64,000 nucleotides of DNA from Mesobacillus zeae (GTDB lineage: Bacteria > Bacillota > Bacilli > Bacillales > Cytobacillaceae), in contig NZ_QWVT01000033.1 of the NCBI RefSeq assembly GCF_003570705.1, positions 21,488 to 85,487 of the forward strand, in the 5' to 3' direction. The notes under the pieces were generated by a model. That model worked only from the letters and a program-made list of their open reading frames with translations, was not told where the DNA came from and ran no database searches. Shown in pieces: positions 9,651 to 16,559 of this stretch; position 1 is the stretch's first letter; each line of letters begins with the position of its first letter. Both the position numbers and the translations under genes were made by a program.

Positions 9651-9872
9651 TTATGATACGGTTTCTTCAAACTCCATGATTTCACAGACGCTGTCGATAT
9701 TGAGGGCGTTTGCTATTTTCTCTATATGACTGAAATGCATGCTGCTCCTTTTGCCGTTTTTCAGCTCGCTCAGGACTGCATGGCGTATATTGGTGAGACG
9801 AGACAGCTCTCTTAGGCTGAGATTATACTCTTGTAATAATTTATCAATGTTCACCTTTACTTTTCTTTCCAT
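9651..9872 (-). CDS. XRE-family helix-turn-helix regulator
   Basis: A 73-residue Cro/CI-type DNA-binding protein that is almost entirely the HTH domain: LLQEYNLSLRELSRLTNIRHAVLSELKNGKR spans helices 1-3 at roughly residues 12-42, and IEKIANALNI is the usual helix-4 region. GAGGAGG precedes ATG 9872. A perfect 20-bp palindrome lies about 60 bp upstream of the start and is a natural candidate for its own operator. It forms a short unit with the downstream unknown gene. Confidence 0.85.
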   Translation of the reverse strand: MERKVKVNIDKLLQEYNLSLRELSRLTNIRHAVLSELKNGKRSSMHFSHIEKIANALNIDSVCEIMEFEETVS

Positions 9873-9931
9873 TGGTTCCTCCTCATAATTGTCCCTTATA
9901 GTGAAAATCTATCATTTTAGGAAAATGCAGG

Positions 9932-9951
9932 TGGTACGCAATTGCGTACCA
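9932..9951. promoter_or_regulatory. Perfect 20-bp palindrome, candidate operator
   Basis: TGGTACGCAATTGCGTACCA reads identically on both strands. It sits in the 293-bp gap between the divergent XRE gene (start 9872) and the O-antigen-ligase-like gene (start 10166). A homodimeric repressor such as the adjacent XRE protein could bind it; this is inference from symmetry and position only. Nothing else clear is seen in the gap. Confidence 0.55.
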
Positions 9952-10165
9952 ATTGGACATATCTTCTGACAATCTCATGAAATTTTCTAAAGTAGATATG
10001 TTCGTCCTATAAATGAATTTACTTGATGAGGAAAAATTCGTCGGAAAGAAAGATGTTTTAATTTGTAACTAAAAAGGGATAGACGGTAGTGGAGCAACTA
10101 ATATTTTAAAGTTGGGCAGATTATAGATATACATTAATGGTTTCAGTGTGGAGGTAACCTAGTCA

Positions 10166-11374
10166 ATGGCAAATACTAAAATAAGCGTAAGCCTAATCAG
10201 GCTATTCAGTTTCGCATTTTTTACTCTCTTAGTTTTTAATGTTTTCGGTAAAACCATCCTGCAGCCCTATAAGGATCTTGCATTGGTGACAATAGATGTC
10301 ACCCTCTATCTGTCATTTTTTCTGCTTATTTATGCAGTTATTAAGGACAAGGGCTATGTGATTGGTTATTTTAATATCTATATAGGGTTTATATTGTTAA
10401 GTGGCATTTATTTAGCCAGTCACATCTATCATGGTAATTTCGAGCAAAATGAACAGCTTCTTTTTTTGTTCCTTATTTTTGTATTCATCCTGGCAGTTAT
10501 GAAAATCAAATGGACACCAAGCCATTTGATTATTTTTGGGCATTTGGCGAATATCATAATCCTTTATTTCTTTTTCCAGTGGATTGGCAATGGATATATT
10601 GCCTATATGTATAAAGGGGTATTCGGCAACCCTAATGTTTTTGCTAACTTCCTTTTTGCTATCCTTTATTTTCAAGTAATAAATATACAGAAAAAAACGC
10701 TCGGTCTTAAGCTGTATTTTATGGTGGGAATCATTATTAACTTATTGCTGATTTTTATGTCCACTTCAAGAACAGTATGGCTCTCTCTTGCCGTTATAGT
10801 CGGGTCCTTTCTGGTCATGAAATTCTCCAGAAAGCTCTTTTCAAAACTATTCTATTTCGTGCTGGGGGGGAACTTCCTATTTCTTATAACATATGTCTAT
10901 TTGGCTAGGACACAATATGCAGATACAATCAATGATCTGACTATGAAACTTACCAGCAAGCCATTCTTTTCAGGGAGAGAAGAATTTTGGGGTGACGTAA
11001 TCGATTTCGGCCTGACATCACCTTTAATTGGCCATAAAGTAGGTATTCAGTTGAATGAATATATGCCAGGGATTAAAAACGTTCATGTTCACAACCAATA
11101 TTTGCAGGTTTTTGTTGAAAGCGGCTTTTTAGGTCTTTTTGCTTTCCTGCTATTGTTATATTTTATTTGGAAGGCGTACCAAGTGAACCTTGACTCACAT
11201 TATGTACAATGGTCGGCTTGTTTCTTATTAGGCCTGCTAATCTACCAGAACTTCGAAATATCCATGTTTTCTAATATGCTCTCAATCGGTTTAATCCAAT
11301 GGCTTGGCATTTCCATAGGTGTAAGCATGGCGATTCATAAGGATGATGGAATAGGTTCCTATATGAGAGATTAA
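10166..11374 (+). CDS. O-antigen ligase / Wzy-C family membrane protein
   Basis: A 402-residue polytopic membrane protein (about eleven hydrophobic segments). The large external loop contains the family hallmark HNQYLQVFVESGFLGL (residues ~312-327) and STSRTVWLSL after the middle helices, as in O-antigen ligases and polymerases of the Wzy_C superfamily. GGAGGT stands eleven bases before ATG 10166. It is monocistronic and separated from the capsule operon by two minus-strand genes, so it may serve as a second polymerase or attach sugar chains to another acceptor; the substrate cannot be read from sequence. Confidence 0.8.
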   Translation: MANTKISVSLIRLFSFAFFTLLVFNVFGKTILQPYKDLALVTIDVTLYLSFFLLIYAVIKDKGYVIGYFNIYIGFILLSGIYLASHIYHGNFEQNEQLLFLFLIFVFILAVMKIKWTPSHLIIFGHLANIIILYFFFQWIGNGYIAYMYKGVFGNPNVFANFLFAILYFQVINIQKKTLGLKLYFMVGIIINLLLIFMSTSRTVWLSLAVIVGSFLVMKFSRKLFSKLFYFVLGGNFLFLITYVYLARTQYADTINDLTMKLTSKPFFSGREEFWGDVIDFGLTSPLIGHKVGIQLNEYMPGIKNVHVHNQYLQVFVESGFLGLFAFLLLLYFIWKAYQVNLDSHYVQWSACFLLGLLIYQNFEISMFSNMLSIGLIQWLGISIGVSMAIHKDDGIGSYMRD

Positions 11375-11429
11375 GCTGAAACTTGCTCTGTATTAAACTC
11401 AGCCATAATAAAAGTAAGTTTAGTAATAT

Positions 11430-11466
11430 TGGAGAGTAAGCAGGTGGCTACTCTCCAGTTTTTATT
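11430..11466 (+). terminator. Rho-independent terminator
   Basis: Nine-bp stem TGGAGAGTA / TACTCTCCA followed by GTTTTTATT, 55 bp after the O-antigen-ligase-like gene. Confidence 0.85.
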
Positions 11467-11538
11467 AGACAGACCCACAGAATGAATTGGATTTCTAAAC
11501 ATAACTGTGTGATCTCATCTTGATTTTTGGAATTCCCC

Positions 11539-12363
11539 TCAGCAAAACTCCATTTCATAAAGCTCCTCAAAGTACATTTCCTGGAACTTCTTGTTGAGGA
11601 TTCCGGTATAATACGCGATCGGGTTTTTGGCTTTTGCTTTTGATTTTAGCTTACGGACGAGCTGCTTGAAGGAGTCGAGCGATACGGACAGTAAGGTTTC
11701 TGTTTCTTTCTCACGGTTATTGCGGTAGGCGGCGATTGTGCTCATTCTCCAGAATTCTTCGATCGACTTTGCATGTGGATAGAAATACTTCACCAATTCT
11801 ACAAATGCTGTTGGCACACGGTCACTGACAAACAGATGGTCTTCAGGTGCATTTTCAGTATGAGTTGCTGAATCAGTATTAATTGTTACGGCAGGGGGCA
11901 TTTCTTCACGTTTATTATTCTTTTTAATATTAGTTTTAGAAGGAATGATAGTTTTATTATGGTGGTTCAACTTTTCTTCTTTGGGTGGTTCATGATGGGG
12001 AAAACGATTGAACACATAAAGGTTGCTCGATTGTGAGCCGTTCTTCCGCTCGGTTTCATGCACAGTGAAAATGCCAAGGTTATTCGCTTTGATGATCATC
12101 CGTTTGAAAGTGGAGCGGGAAATGCCCATGTCCTGATATTCCTCATGGATTGCCTTCAGCACCGTACCGATTTTTGCATTGCAAACGCCAGGGATTTTCG
12201 CTGCAAAGCGGACGAGGCGCTTGAGGCCTACCAATTCCCCTTTAGTGAACTCATTCTTGTACTCTGACATCCACATCTCCATATGATTATTAAATTCCCC
12301 CAGCGTCGCAAACTGTGAATACTCTTCAAACCTCTTAATAGTACCTGATTTAATCGTCATCAT
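11539..12363 (-). CDS. Helix-turn-helix protein, replication-initiator-like N-terminus; function unknown
   Basis: A 274-residue soluble protein. The N-terminal ~120 residues look like a winged-helix unit (GELVGLKRLVRFAAKIPGV, then IGTVLKAIHEEYQDMGISRS followed by TFKRMIIKANNLGIF). A polar, low-complexity linker follows (HHNKTIIPSKTNIKKNNKRE), then a C-terminal helical domain (FVELVKYFYPHAKSIEEFW ... PIAYYTGILNKKF). This two-part layout resembles Bacillus helix-turn-helix proteins annotated as replication- or plasmid-related, but I do not know a function. ATG 12363 follows GGGTGG by six bases; an earlier ATG at 12381 has no ribosome site. A 25-bp block upstream is shared with the DUF1659 gene. 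Confidence 0.75.
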   Translation of the reverse strand: MMTIKSGTIKRFEEYSQFATLGEFNNHMEMWMSEYKNEFTKGELVGLKRLVRFAAKIPGVCNAKIGTVLKAIHEEYQDMGISRSTFKRMIIKANNLGIFTVHETERKNGSQSSNLYVFNRFPHHEPPKEEKLNHHNKTIIPSKTNIKKNNKREEMPPAVTINTDSATHTENAPEDHLFVSDRVPTAFVELVKYFYPHAKSIEEFWRMSTIAAYRNNREKETETLLSVSLDSFKQLVRKLKSKAKAKNPIAYYTGILNKKFQEMYFEELYEMEFC

Positions 12364-12385
12364 TTTGCACCACCCTTTCACCGTC

Positions 12386-12421
12386 TATATAGGGAAGGGG
12401 AGGCAAAAAGGACAGGGTGGG
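12386..12421 (-). promoter_or_regulatory. Shared upstream element, copy 1
   Basis: TATATA at 12386-12391 plus a GC/purine-asymmetric block (plus-strand GGGGAGGCAAAAAGG...) ending at 12421. It matches the element upstream of the DUF1659 gene at 22 of 25 positions in the block, with TATATA lying exactly 22 bases before the start codon in both cases. Likely a promoter with -10 TATATA. Confidence 0.5.
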
Positions 12422-12454
12422 CAGGGGATTATTGTGGCAAAGTTGTGACGGATA

Positions 12455-12497
12455 AAAAAATAAAAACCATCCCGCTTGTTTTTAACGCGATGGTTTT
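12455..12497 (-). terminator. Terminator of the YvrJ/DUF2922/DUF1659 unit
   Basis: On the minus strand the arms AAAAAACCATCGC and GCGGGATGGTTTTT pair around an A/T loop and are followed by an interrupted T tract. Confidence 0.8.
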
Positions 12498-12520
12498 TTG
12501 AGTGTTAATCAGTTATTTGG

Positions 12521-12664
12521 CTACGCTTTTCCATGCAGCTTGTCGGGCAAACCCTGGATTGATTGGACGACTGTATCCAGCTTCGCTTCGATTCGGTGGA
12601 GCAGGTACAGGGTCACAACGATCGGGAATCCAACGTCGCTGATGAATGGAATCAGCTGTTCCAT
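12521..12664 (-). CDS. YvrJ family small membrane protein
   Basis: A 47-residue protein starting MEQLIPFISDVGFPIVVTLY and ending with a TAG at 12521-12523. One hydrophobic helix (about residues 8-22) is followed by an amphipathic segment, LLHRIEAKLDTVVQSIQGL, the hallmark of the YvrJ family. AGGAGG lies eight bases before ATG 12664. It is the third gene of a minus-strand cluster with DUF1659 and DUF2922 genes, a grouping often seen in Bacillus; no function is established. A terminator-like hairpin separates it from the DUF2922 gene, so its expression may be partly reduced. Confidence 0.85.
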   Translation of the reverse strand: MEQLIPFISDVGFPIVVTLYLLHRIEAKLDTVVQSIQGLPDKLHGKA

Positions 12665-12693
12665 TTCCGCTTCCTCCTCTCGTGCTTTTACGT

Positions 12694-12722
12694 AAAAAGC
12701 CGGTCGCCAACAGGCAACCGGC
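12694..12722 (-). terminator. Intra-cluster terminator/attenuator hairpin
   Basis: On the minus strand a ten-bp stem with one mismatch (GCCGGTTGCC / GGCGACCGGC) is followed by TTTTT, between the DUF2922 and yvrJ genes. Confidence 0.75.
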
Positions 12723-12731
12723 TCACGTTTC

Positions 12732-12950
12732 TTACACTAGTTTGTATTCGGTTACGTTCCGTTCGACGACACGTGCTTCGCCGATGGCAACAAGGGTGCC
12801 GCTCTTCATCAGGAACGCATTGGATGCAATGATTTGCTCCATCGCAAGCTTGACTGCTGCTGGATCAATCGGCTCCTTCGGGTTATCAACTGTCAGCTTG
12901 GCGCTTTTGCCAAGGTCGGTGCCAAATTGCAATTCAAGTACTTTAGTCAT
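12732..12950 (-). CDS. DUF2922 family protein
   Basis: A 72-residue soluble protein, MTKVLELQFGTDLGKSAKLT at the N-terminus, then PKEPIDPAAVKLAMEQII and ARVVERNVTEYKLV at the end, which fits the DUF2922 family (short beta-rich proteins of Firmicutes with unknown function). ATG 12950 has a strong GGAGGTG eight bases upstream; a GTG nine bases earlier is not preferred. Cotranscribed with the DUF1659 gene 36 bp upstream. Confidence 0.85.
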   Translation of the reverse strand: MTKVLELQFGTDLGKSAKLTVDNPKEPIDPAAVKLAMEQIIASNAFLMKSGTLVAIGEARVVERNVTEYKLV

Positions 12951-12986
12951 GTTTTTCACCTCCTATTAAGTTGGTCTCATTTTCGA

Positions 12987-13202
12987 TTAGATGATTTCCG
13001 AGCTGTCATTACGTTCGACGGAACTTAGCGAATAAGCGCTAAGGCCTCCAAGCGCAAGAGCTGCCTGCTGAACCTGGTTAGCGGTAGCATCCTTGCTCAC
13101 ATTGCTGTAAGTCTTGCCTTTGTAGATCGTCTTTCCTTCTCCGTCCATCCCGGCATCAAACGTCAGCCTGATATTCGAATCCTTTAGAATTGCCATTGCC
13201 AT
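12987..13202 (-). CDS. DUF1659 family protein
   Basis: A 71-residue protein, MAMAILKDSNIRLTFDAGMD at the start, followed by GKTIYKGKTYSNVSKDATANQ and AALALGGLSAYSLSSVERN. This is the typical content of DUF1659 proteins, which sit next to DUF2922 and YvrJ in many Bacillus genomes. AGGAGGTGAG precedes ATG 13202. It is the first gene of the cluster, behind the shared upstream element. Function unknown. Confidence 0.85.
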   Translation of the reverse strand: MAMAILKDSNIRLTFDAGMDGEGKTIYKGKTYSNVSKDATANQVQQAALALGGLSAYSLSSVERNDSSEII

Positions 13203-13224
13203 GTCTCTCACCTCCTTCACCCCT

Positions 13225-13260
13225 TATATACAAGCGGGGAGGCGAAAAGGATAGGGCGGG
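13225..13260 (-). promoter_or_regulatory. Shared upstream element, copy 2
   Basis: TATATA at 13225-13230 and a block with plus-strand GGGGAGGCGAAAAGGATAGG, the second copy of the element at 12386-12421, again 22 bases before the start codon. Confidence 0.5.
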
Positions 13261-13274
13261 GGAAAAATAAATTT

Positions 13275-13300
13275 AAAAAAGAGAGCGGGATTCCGCTCTC
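13275..13300 (-). terminator. Rho-independent terminator
   Basis: GAGAGCGG / CCGCTCTC stem with a 4-nt loop followed on the minus strand by TTTTTT; ends transcription coming from the Dph6-like gene. Confidence 0.8.
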
Positions 13301-13679
13301 CTTACAATATAGTTACTCCCCTGGCTCGTAGGCCGTCCAAGTTTTAATACGGTTTTTTGATCAAATTGACCTTCATTTAATATATATTTGATTTTTGCTT
13401 AATGCGCAAGACCATTGGAAAAGTTAAAACGATATAGCGTATCGTTGGTTTTTAGGTCTTGGCTTTTATGTTAGAGTACCTCGCTTTTCAACATTTGGAA
13501 AAACTACGAGCTCCGCTTTAATGATACATACCTCTTTGAAAAGATTTTCATCGTATATGAGAGATAGCTCTGAGAAAAAATTAATTAGTTCAAATCACAT
13601 TTTCATTGGTTCAACACATGTAAAAGCGGTGAAAACTGTCTCTTTTTTATGTTATTTGAGTACAAATATCTGCCGCCAT
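13301..13679. other. Intergenic region with nested inverted repeats
   Basis: No gene is seen. An outer repeat CAAGACC (13407-13413) / GGTCTTG (13455-13461) encloses an inner AACGATA (13428-13434) / TATCGTT (13440-13446), making a possible two-level hairpin. Its role is unknown. Confidence 0.4.
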
Positions 13680-14366
13680 CTAATCAAGCTCCAAAGGCAA
13701 AAAAGCATATTCTCCGTCCTTAATAATCTCACATTTACGAACTGGAATAGGATGTTTAAAAATGGGCCCATCTATTACTGTGGTATGGAACTCTCCACCT
13801 TCTCCGCAGGGGTCAATAGCACGAGCTTCAAGCTCCTTCACGTATTCATGTGTTAACGTTCGCCCTAAATCGTCTTCTCGCATTCCTAAAGATAAATTAA
13901 TTGTTACAATGATCGTTACAAATCCTAGATTTATGAACTCTTCGACAGCTTCACGATGATTCATTTTCCATAATGGCATCCCAAGCTTTAATCCAGCATT
14001 CTTCGTAACCTTTTCATGCCAACAGCCATGAGCAGGCATATCCAAGTCTCCAGTTACTAATACTTCTGCTCCTTGATTTTTAGCATTTTCTAAAAGGTGC
14101 GTAAATACTTTTTCATAATTTGTCCAACTTGCAACCCCAGTATATACGGGCAAACCTATTGATTTAGCTTGGGCAAGTATGAGCTCCGGTGGCATTCCAT
14201 GGGATCTGGAACGTTTTCCTTCTTCCTCCATCATGACGATCAGTCCAACCGCTTCTCCAACCTGCATTGCTTTATATAAAGCTAGGACACTATCCTTTCC
14301 TCCGCTAAAAGAAGTAATAAATTTATGCCCGCTAGCACCATTTTTCCAATCCAATAATTCTGCCAT
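13680..14366 (-). CDS. Dph6-related ATP pyrophosphatase (diphthine-ammonia ligase family)
   Basis: A 228-residue N-type ATP-pyrophosphatase with the PP-loop SFSGGKDS at 19-26, and the Dph6/MJ0570-family features GVASWTNYEKVF, VTGDLDMPAHGCWHE and DPCGEGGEFHT near residue 190. In eukaryotes and archaea the family amidates diphthine on elongation factor 2; bacteria lack diphthamide, so the substrate here is unknown and the family name should not be taken as a function. ATG 14366 follows AGGGGAAAG. Single gene; the downstream terminator is at 13275-13300. Confidence 0.85.
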   Translation of the reverse strand: MAELLDWKNGASGHKFITSFSGGKDSVLALYKAMQVGEAVGLIVMMEEEGKRSRSHGMPPELILAQAKSIGLPVYTGVASWTNYEKVFTHLLENAKNQGAEVLVTGDLDMPAHGCWHEKVTKNAGLKLGMPLWKMNHREAVEEFINLGFVTIIVTINLSLGMREDDLGRTLTHEYVKELEARAIDPCGEGGEFHTTVIDGPIFKHPIPVRKCEIIKDGEYAFLPLELD

Positions 14367-14737
14367 TCATATCTTTCCCCTTTATTCTAATGACTCTTTT
14401 CACGATGCATATTATGAGCCAATTAGATATTTTATATATGAAAATTCATAGCTCTATTTGTTTGATTTTATCACGCTTGGACCTTACAGATAAGATATTA
14501 TGGCACAAAAAAACTTGAAGTTCTAATGATGAATATAAGAGAAGTTCATCTCAAAGACACTACTTCACTGTCAACGTAATACGTCCTGGTCAAAGTAGAA
14601 CAAAACCAGCTGGAATAGTGTTTCCTAGGTGTCCTCATTGCGCTGCCGGTTCCTTTACAGACGTCCTTTTTAGTTGGCAATACTTTTATCTCCAAGAGTA
14701 AGTGTACAAGGAAGCAATATTAAAGGGGTAGGTGTTA
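14367..14737. other. Intergenic region, no feature seen
   Basis: About 370 bp, AT-rich on the left; no open frame with a ribosome site, no convincing hairpin. Confidence 0.5.
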
Positions 14738-14887
14738 ATGATGGCAGGGATGTATTATAAATTAGAGGGTATCCCGAATGAATGGCTAGACAAGGTTGTT
14801 CGAAAGCAGGATATTGATCAGCTAATTGAAAGGTTTTACCGGTATTGTGCTAATAAAGCCGTTATCGAGGAGTACAGAAGTTTATAA
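14738..14887 (+). CDS. Small unknown protein (49 aa)
   Basis: A short frame with two consecutive ATGs, preceded by AAAGGGGTAGGTG. The product begins MMAGMYYKLEGIPNEWLDKV, continues with IDQLIERFYRYCANKAVIEEY and ends RSL. It is charged, probably helical, without membrane segment. A terminator-like hairpin at 14908-14940 follows. I do not recognise the family; the ribosome site and coding-like composition are the support. Confidence 0.55.
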   Translation: MMAGMYYKLEGIPNEWLDKVVRKQDIDQLIERFYRYCANKAVIEEYRSL

Positions 14888-14907
14888 GTGAAAGATTGGT
14901 CATTGAG

Positions 14908-14940
14908 GCTGTCGGTTAGAAAAACCGGCAGCTTTGTTAC
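14908..14940 (+). terminator. Probable terminator of the 49-aa gene
   Basis: GCTGTCGGTT / AACCGGCAGC stem (one G-U pair) followed by TTTGTT. Confidence 0.6.
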
Positions 14941-15076
14941 TCAGATGGATTTTCTGAACGTCTGGTTAATAGTATTATGGCCAATGACTTTTAATTAGAA
15001 TCAATTGTGGGCAGTGGTAGGAGCCCATCGCACAATTTAAATACTGAGTCGTTTCGCACGAATAAAATAGACTATA

Positions 15077-15119
15077 AAAAAATAAGAAAAGGATCATAGG
15101 TGGGTCTTTTTTCTTATTT
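15077..15119 (+). terminator. A/T-rich terminator-like hairpin
   Basis: AAAAATAAGAAAA pairs with TTTTCTTATTTTT around a short loop, just upstream of the LXG operon; also usable on the minus strand. Confidence 0.6.
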
Positions 15120-15238
15120 TTCCTGTTATTTCCCTGTAAGACTTGAATACTAGTACCTTGGTTCGTAAAATAAACTGGAATGAACTAACATTTTATCCAA
15201 CAGACAGATATTTTTATAGGAAGAGAGTGGGGATGACG

Positions 15239-15946
15239 ATGAGCGAATCGCATCAAAAGCAAATGAAAGCATTGGCGATGGAAAGGGTCCATAGCCTTTT
15301 GTACGAATCAGACAGGGAAGTCCCGCTGGAGTACTGGCCCGTGATCAAGGAATTCACCAATCTGTTCCTCGATGATCTCAATGTATATGAAAACCTGCTT
15401 GAAGCTTTCCGTCATGACATGGAAAGCATGGAGCTATACAGCCTGGATGTGGACATTTTTTACCGGAAAGGGGCTGGCCTGCATTCGATTTCGTTCCTAG
15501 GCAAGGAGTTCGCGCTGGATCGCGCGCTTTTCGCTGATTATTTGGCAAGCTGTGTGGAGATGATGCGGCCGCTTTTGCCGCTTGGGTCTGTCGTGGAGTT
15601 GGACCCGCGGTATTTCCAACCGGACCCGTCGATTGATTCTGCAGTGAAAGTCGTCATTACCGCTCGCTACGTCGCTCCAAAAGGGTACCGGTCCTATTTT
15701 CCTTATGCCGGGGTCATTTATCCGCTCGGTGAAATCAAGAAGGAAAGCATCATCCATTTCACCAGGCCGCTCACCCAGAGTGTCATCCATGAGGGCTACC
15801 GCGACGAAATGGAGACGTCTTTCGAACTGCTGATGAAAAAAGAAATGATCATCGACAAGGGGCTGAAGTCGATTGAGTTTTCGCCGGAGGACATGGCGCA
15901 GCTTGAGCAGAAGGTAAAAACAAAAGTGGAAGCGGGTGAACATTGA
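15239..15946 (+). CDS. DUF4176 domain protein of a type VII LXG toxin operon
   Basis: A 235-residue soluble protein. The central GSVVELDPRYF motif (about residues 120-130) and the following beta-rich text VVITARYVAPKGYRSYFPYA resemble DUF4176, a domain that accompanies LXG polymorphic toxins secreted by the Firmicute type VII system. Two close ATGs are possible: 15239 has GTGGGG six bases upstream, 15233 would overlap it; the AT-rich in-frame extension back to 15143 is unlikely to be coding. The stop overlaps the next start (TGATG). It leads the operon with the DUF5344 and LXG genes and may act in toxin loading, but no function is proven. Confidence 0.75.
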   Translation: MSESHQKQMKALAMERVHSLLYESDREVPLEYWPVIKEFTNLFLDDLNVYENLLEAFRHDMESMELYSLDVDIFYRKGAGLHSISFLGKEFALDRALFADYLASCVEMMRPLLPLGSVVELDPRYFQPDPSIDSAVKVVITARYVAPKGYRSYFPYAGVIYPLGEIKKESIIHFTRPLTQSVIHEGYRDEMETSFELLMKKEMIIDKGLKSIEFSPEDMAQLEQKVKTKVEAGEH

Positions 15947-16170
15947 TGCGGCTGTACGATTATGATTTTTGCCACGGCATTGTCCATGGGGGATGGGGCG
16001 GCGGCATCATAGGAAGCCTGAATGACATGCGCGAATCCCTTTGGGAGAACTTCAGGGAGATGGATTTCGAGAACGCGGATGCAAAGGAAGAGATGCGGGA
16101 TGTCATAGAGGAAATGACCGCTGAGATCAATGACCTGATCTCCGATATCCAGTCCGTTCATTTTAGGTAG
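15946..16170 (+). CDS. Small acidic helical protein of the LXG operon
   Basis: A 74-residue protein starting MRLYDYDFCHGIVHGGWGGG, then a long charged helix (LNDMRESLWENFREMDFENA and on to IEEMTAEINDLISDIQSVHFR). Start is ATG 15946, overlapping the upstream stop. Its position between DUF4176 and DUF5344 genes and its helical character suggest an alpha-helical partner of the LXG toxin, analogous to the small Lap helper proteins, but I do not recognise a named family. Its last 40 bp are repeated just downstream (16182-16221), a sign of recombination at this point. Confidence 0.65.
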   Translation: MRLYDYDFCHGIVHGGWGGGIIGSLNDMRESLWENFREMDFENADAKEEMRDVIEEMTAEINDLISDIQSVHFR

Positions 16171-16221
16171 TGCTAAATTGATGACTTGATCTCCGATATC
16201 GAGACGTTCCATTCCAGGTAA
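16131..16221 (+). repeat. Direct duplication of a gene tail (2 x 40 bp)
   Basis: Copy 1 (16131-16170) is the 3' end of the preceding gene; copy 2 (16182-16221) encodes a variant tail, DLISDIETFHSR, plus stop, with no start of its own. Both share TGATCTCCGATATC. Confidence 0.8.
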
Positions 16222-16250
16222 AAAGAAGTGAGGCAAAGGGGTGTAAACAG

Positions 16251-16559
16251 TTGGCAAGCCAAAATATCAAATTGAACCTCGATGAGCTGGAGTCAGCGCT
16301 GAGTGCGCTGAAAGCTAGCATTTCCGATTTCAAGAGCTATACGACAAACTTCCGCTCCGGGACCCGGAGTCAGCTGAAAAGTTTCAATTCCGACTTCGTC
16401 GACGCGGTCGACGACCTGCTCGACAATATGAACGACGATAGTAACACGAAGCTGCTCAAGCACCTGGATGCTATACATGATGCCGGCGCCATGCTGGTCA
16501 AGCAGATGAAGGAGACAGACGAGAAAATCGGCACCAAAATCAGGGGGGGATCGAAATGA
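16251..16559 (+). CDS. DUF5344 (YwqI/YxiC-like) LXG-associated helper
   Basis: A 102-residue, mostly helical protein (ASQNIKLNLDELESALSALK at the start, AMLVKQMKETDEKIGTKIRGG at the end), fitting the DUF5344/YwqI family that precedes LXG toxin genes in Bacillus. Such small WXG100-like partners are known to bind the LXG domain and assist export through the type VII (Ess/Yuk) system. The start is TTG 16251, seven bases after GGGGTG. It overlaps the toxin gene by ATGA, so toxin and partner are probably made in equal amounts. Confidence 0.85.
   Translation: MASQNIKLNLDELESALSALKASISDFKSYTTNFRSGTRSQLKSFNSDFVDAVDDLLDNMNDDSNTKLLKHLDAIHDAGAMLVKQMKETDEKIGTKIRGGSK

Noticed and set aside
9373..9872. 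Toxin-antitoxin pair
   Set aside because: An XRE regulator with a small partner is suggestive, but the partner has no recognised toxin motif.
12513..12710. 65-codon minus-strand frame overlapping yvrJ
   Set aside because: Another frame over the yvrJ gene; yvrJ has the ribosome site and the family sequence.
13680..14366. True diphthamide synthesis gene
   Set aside because: The family matches Dph6, but bacteria have no diphthamide, so that function was not assigned.
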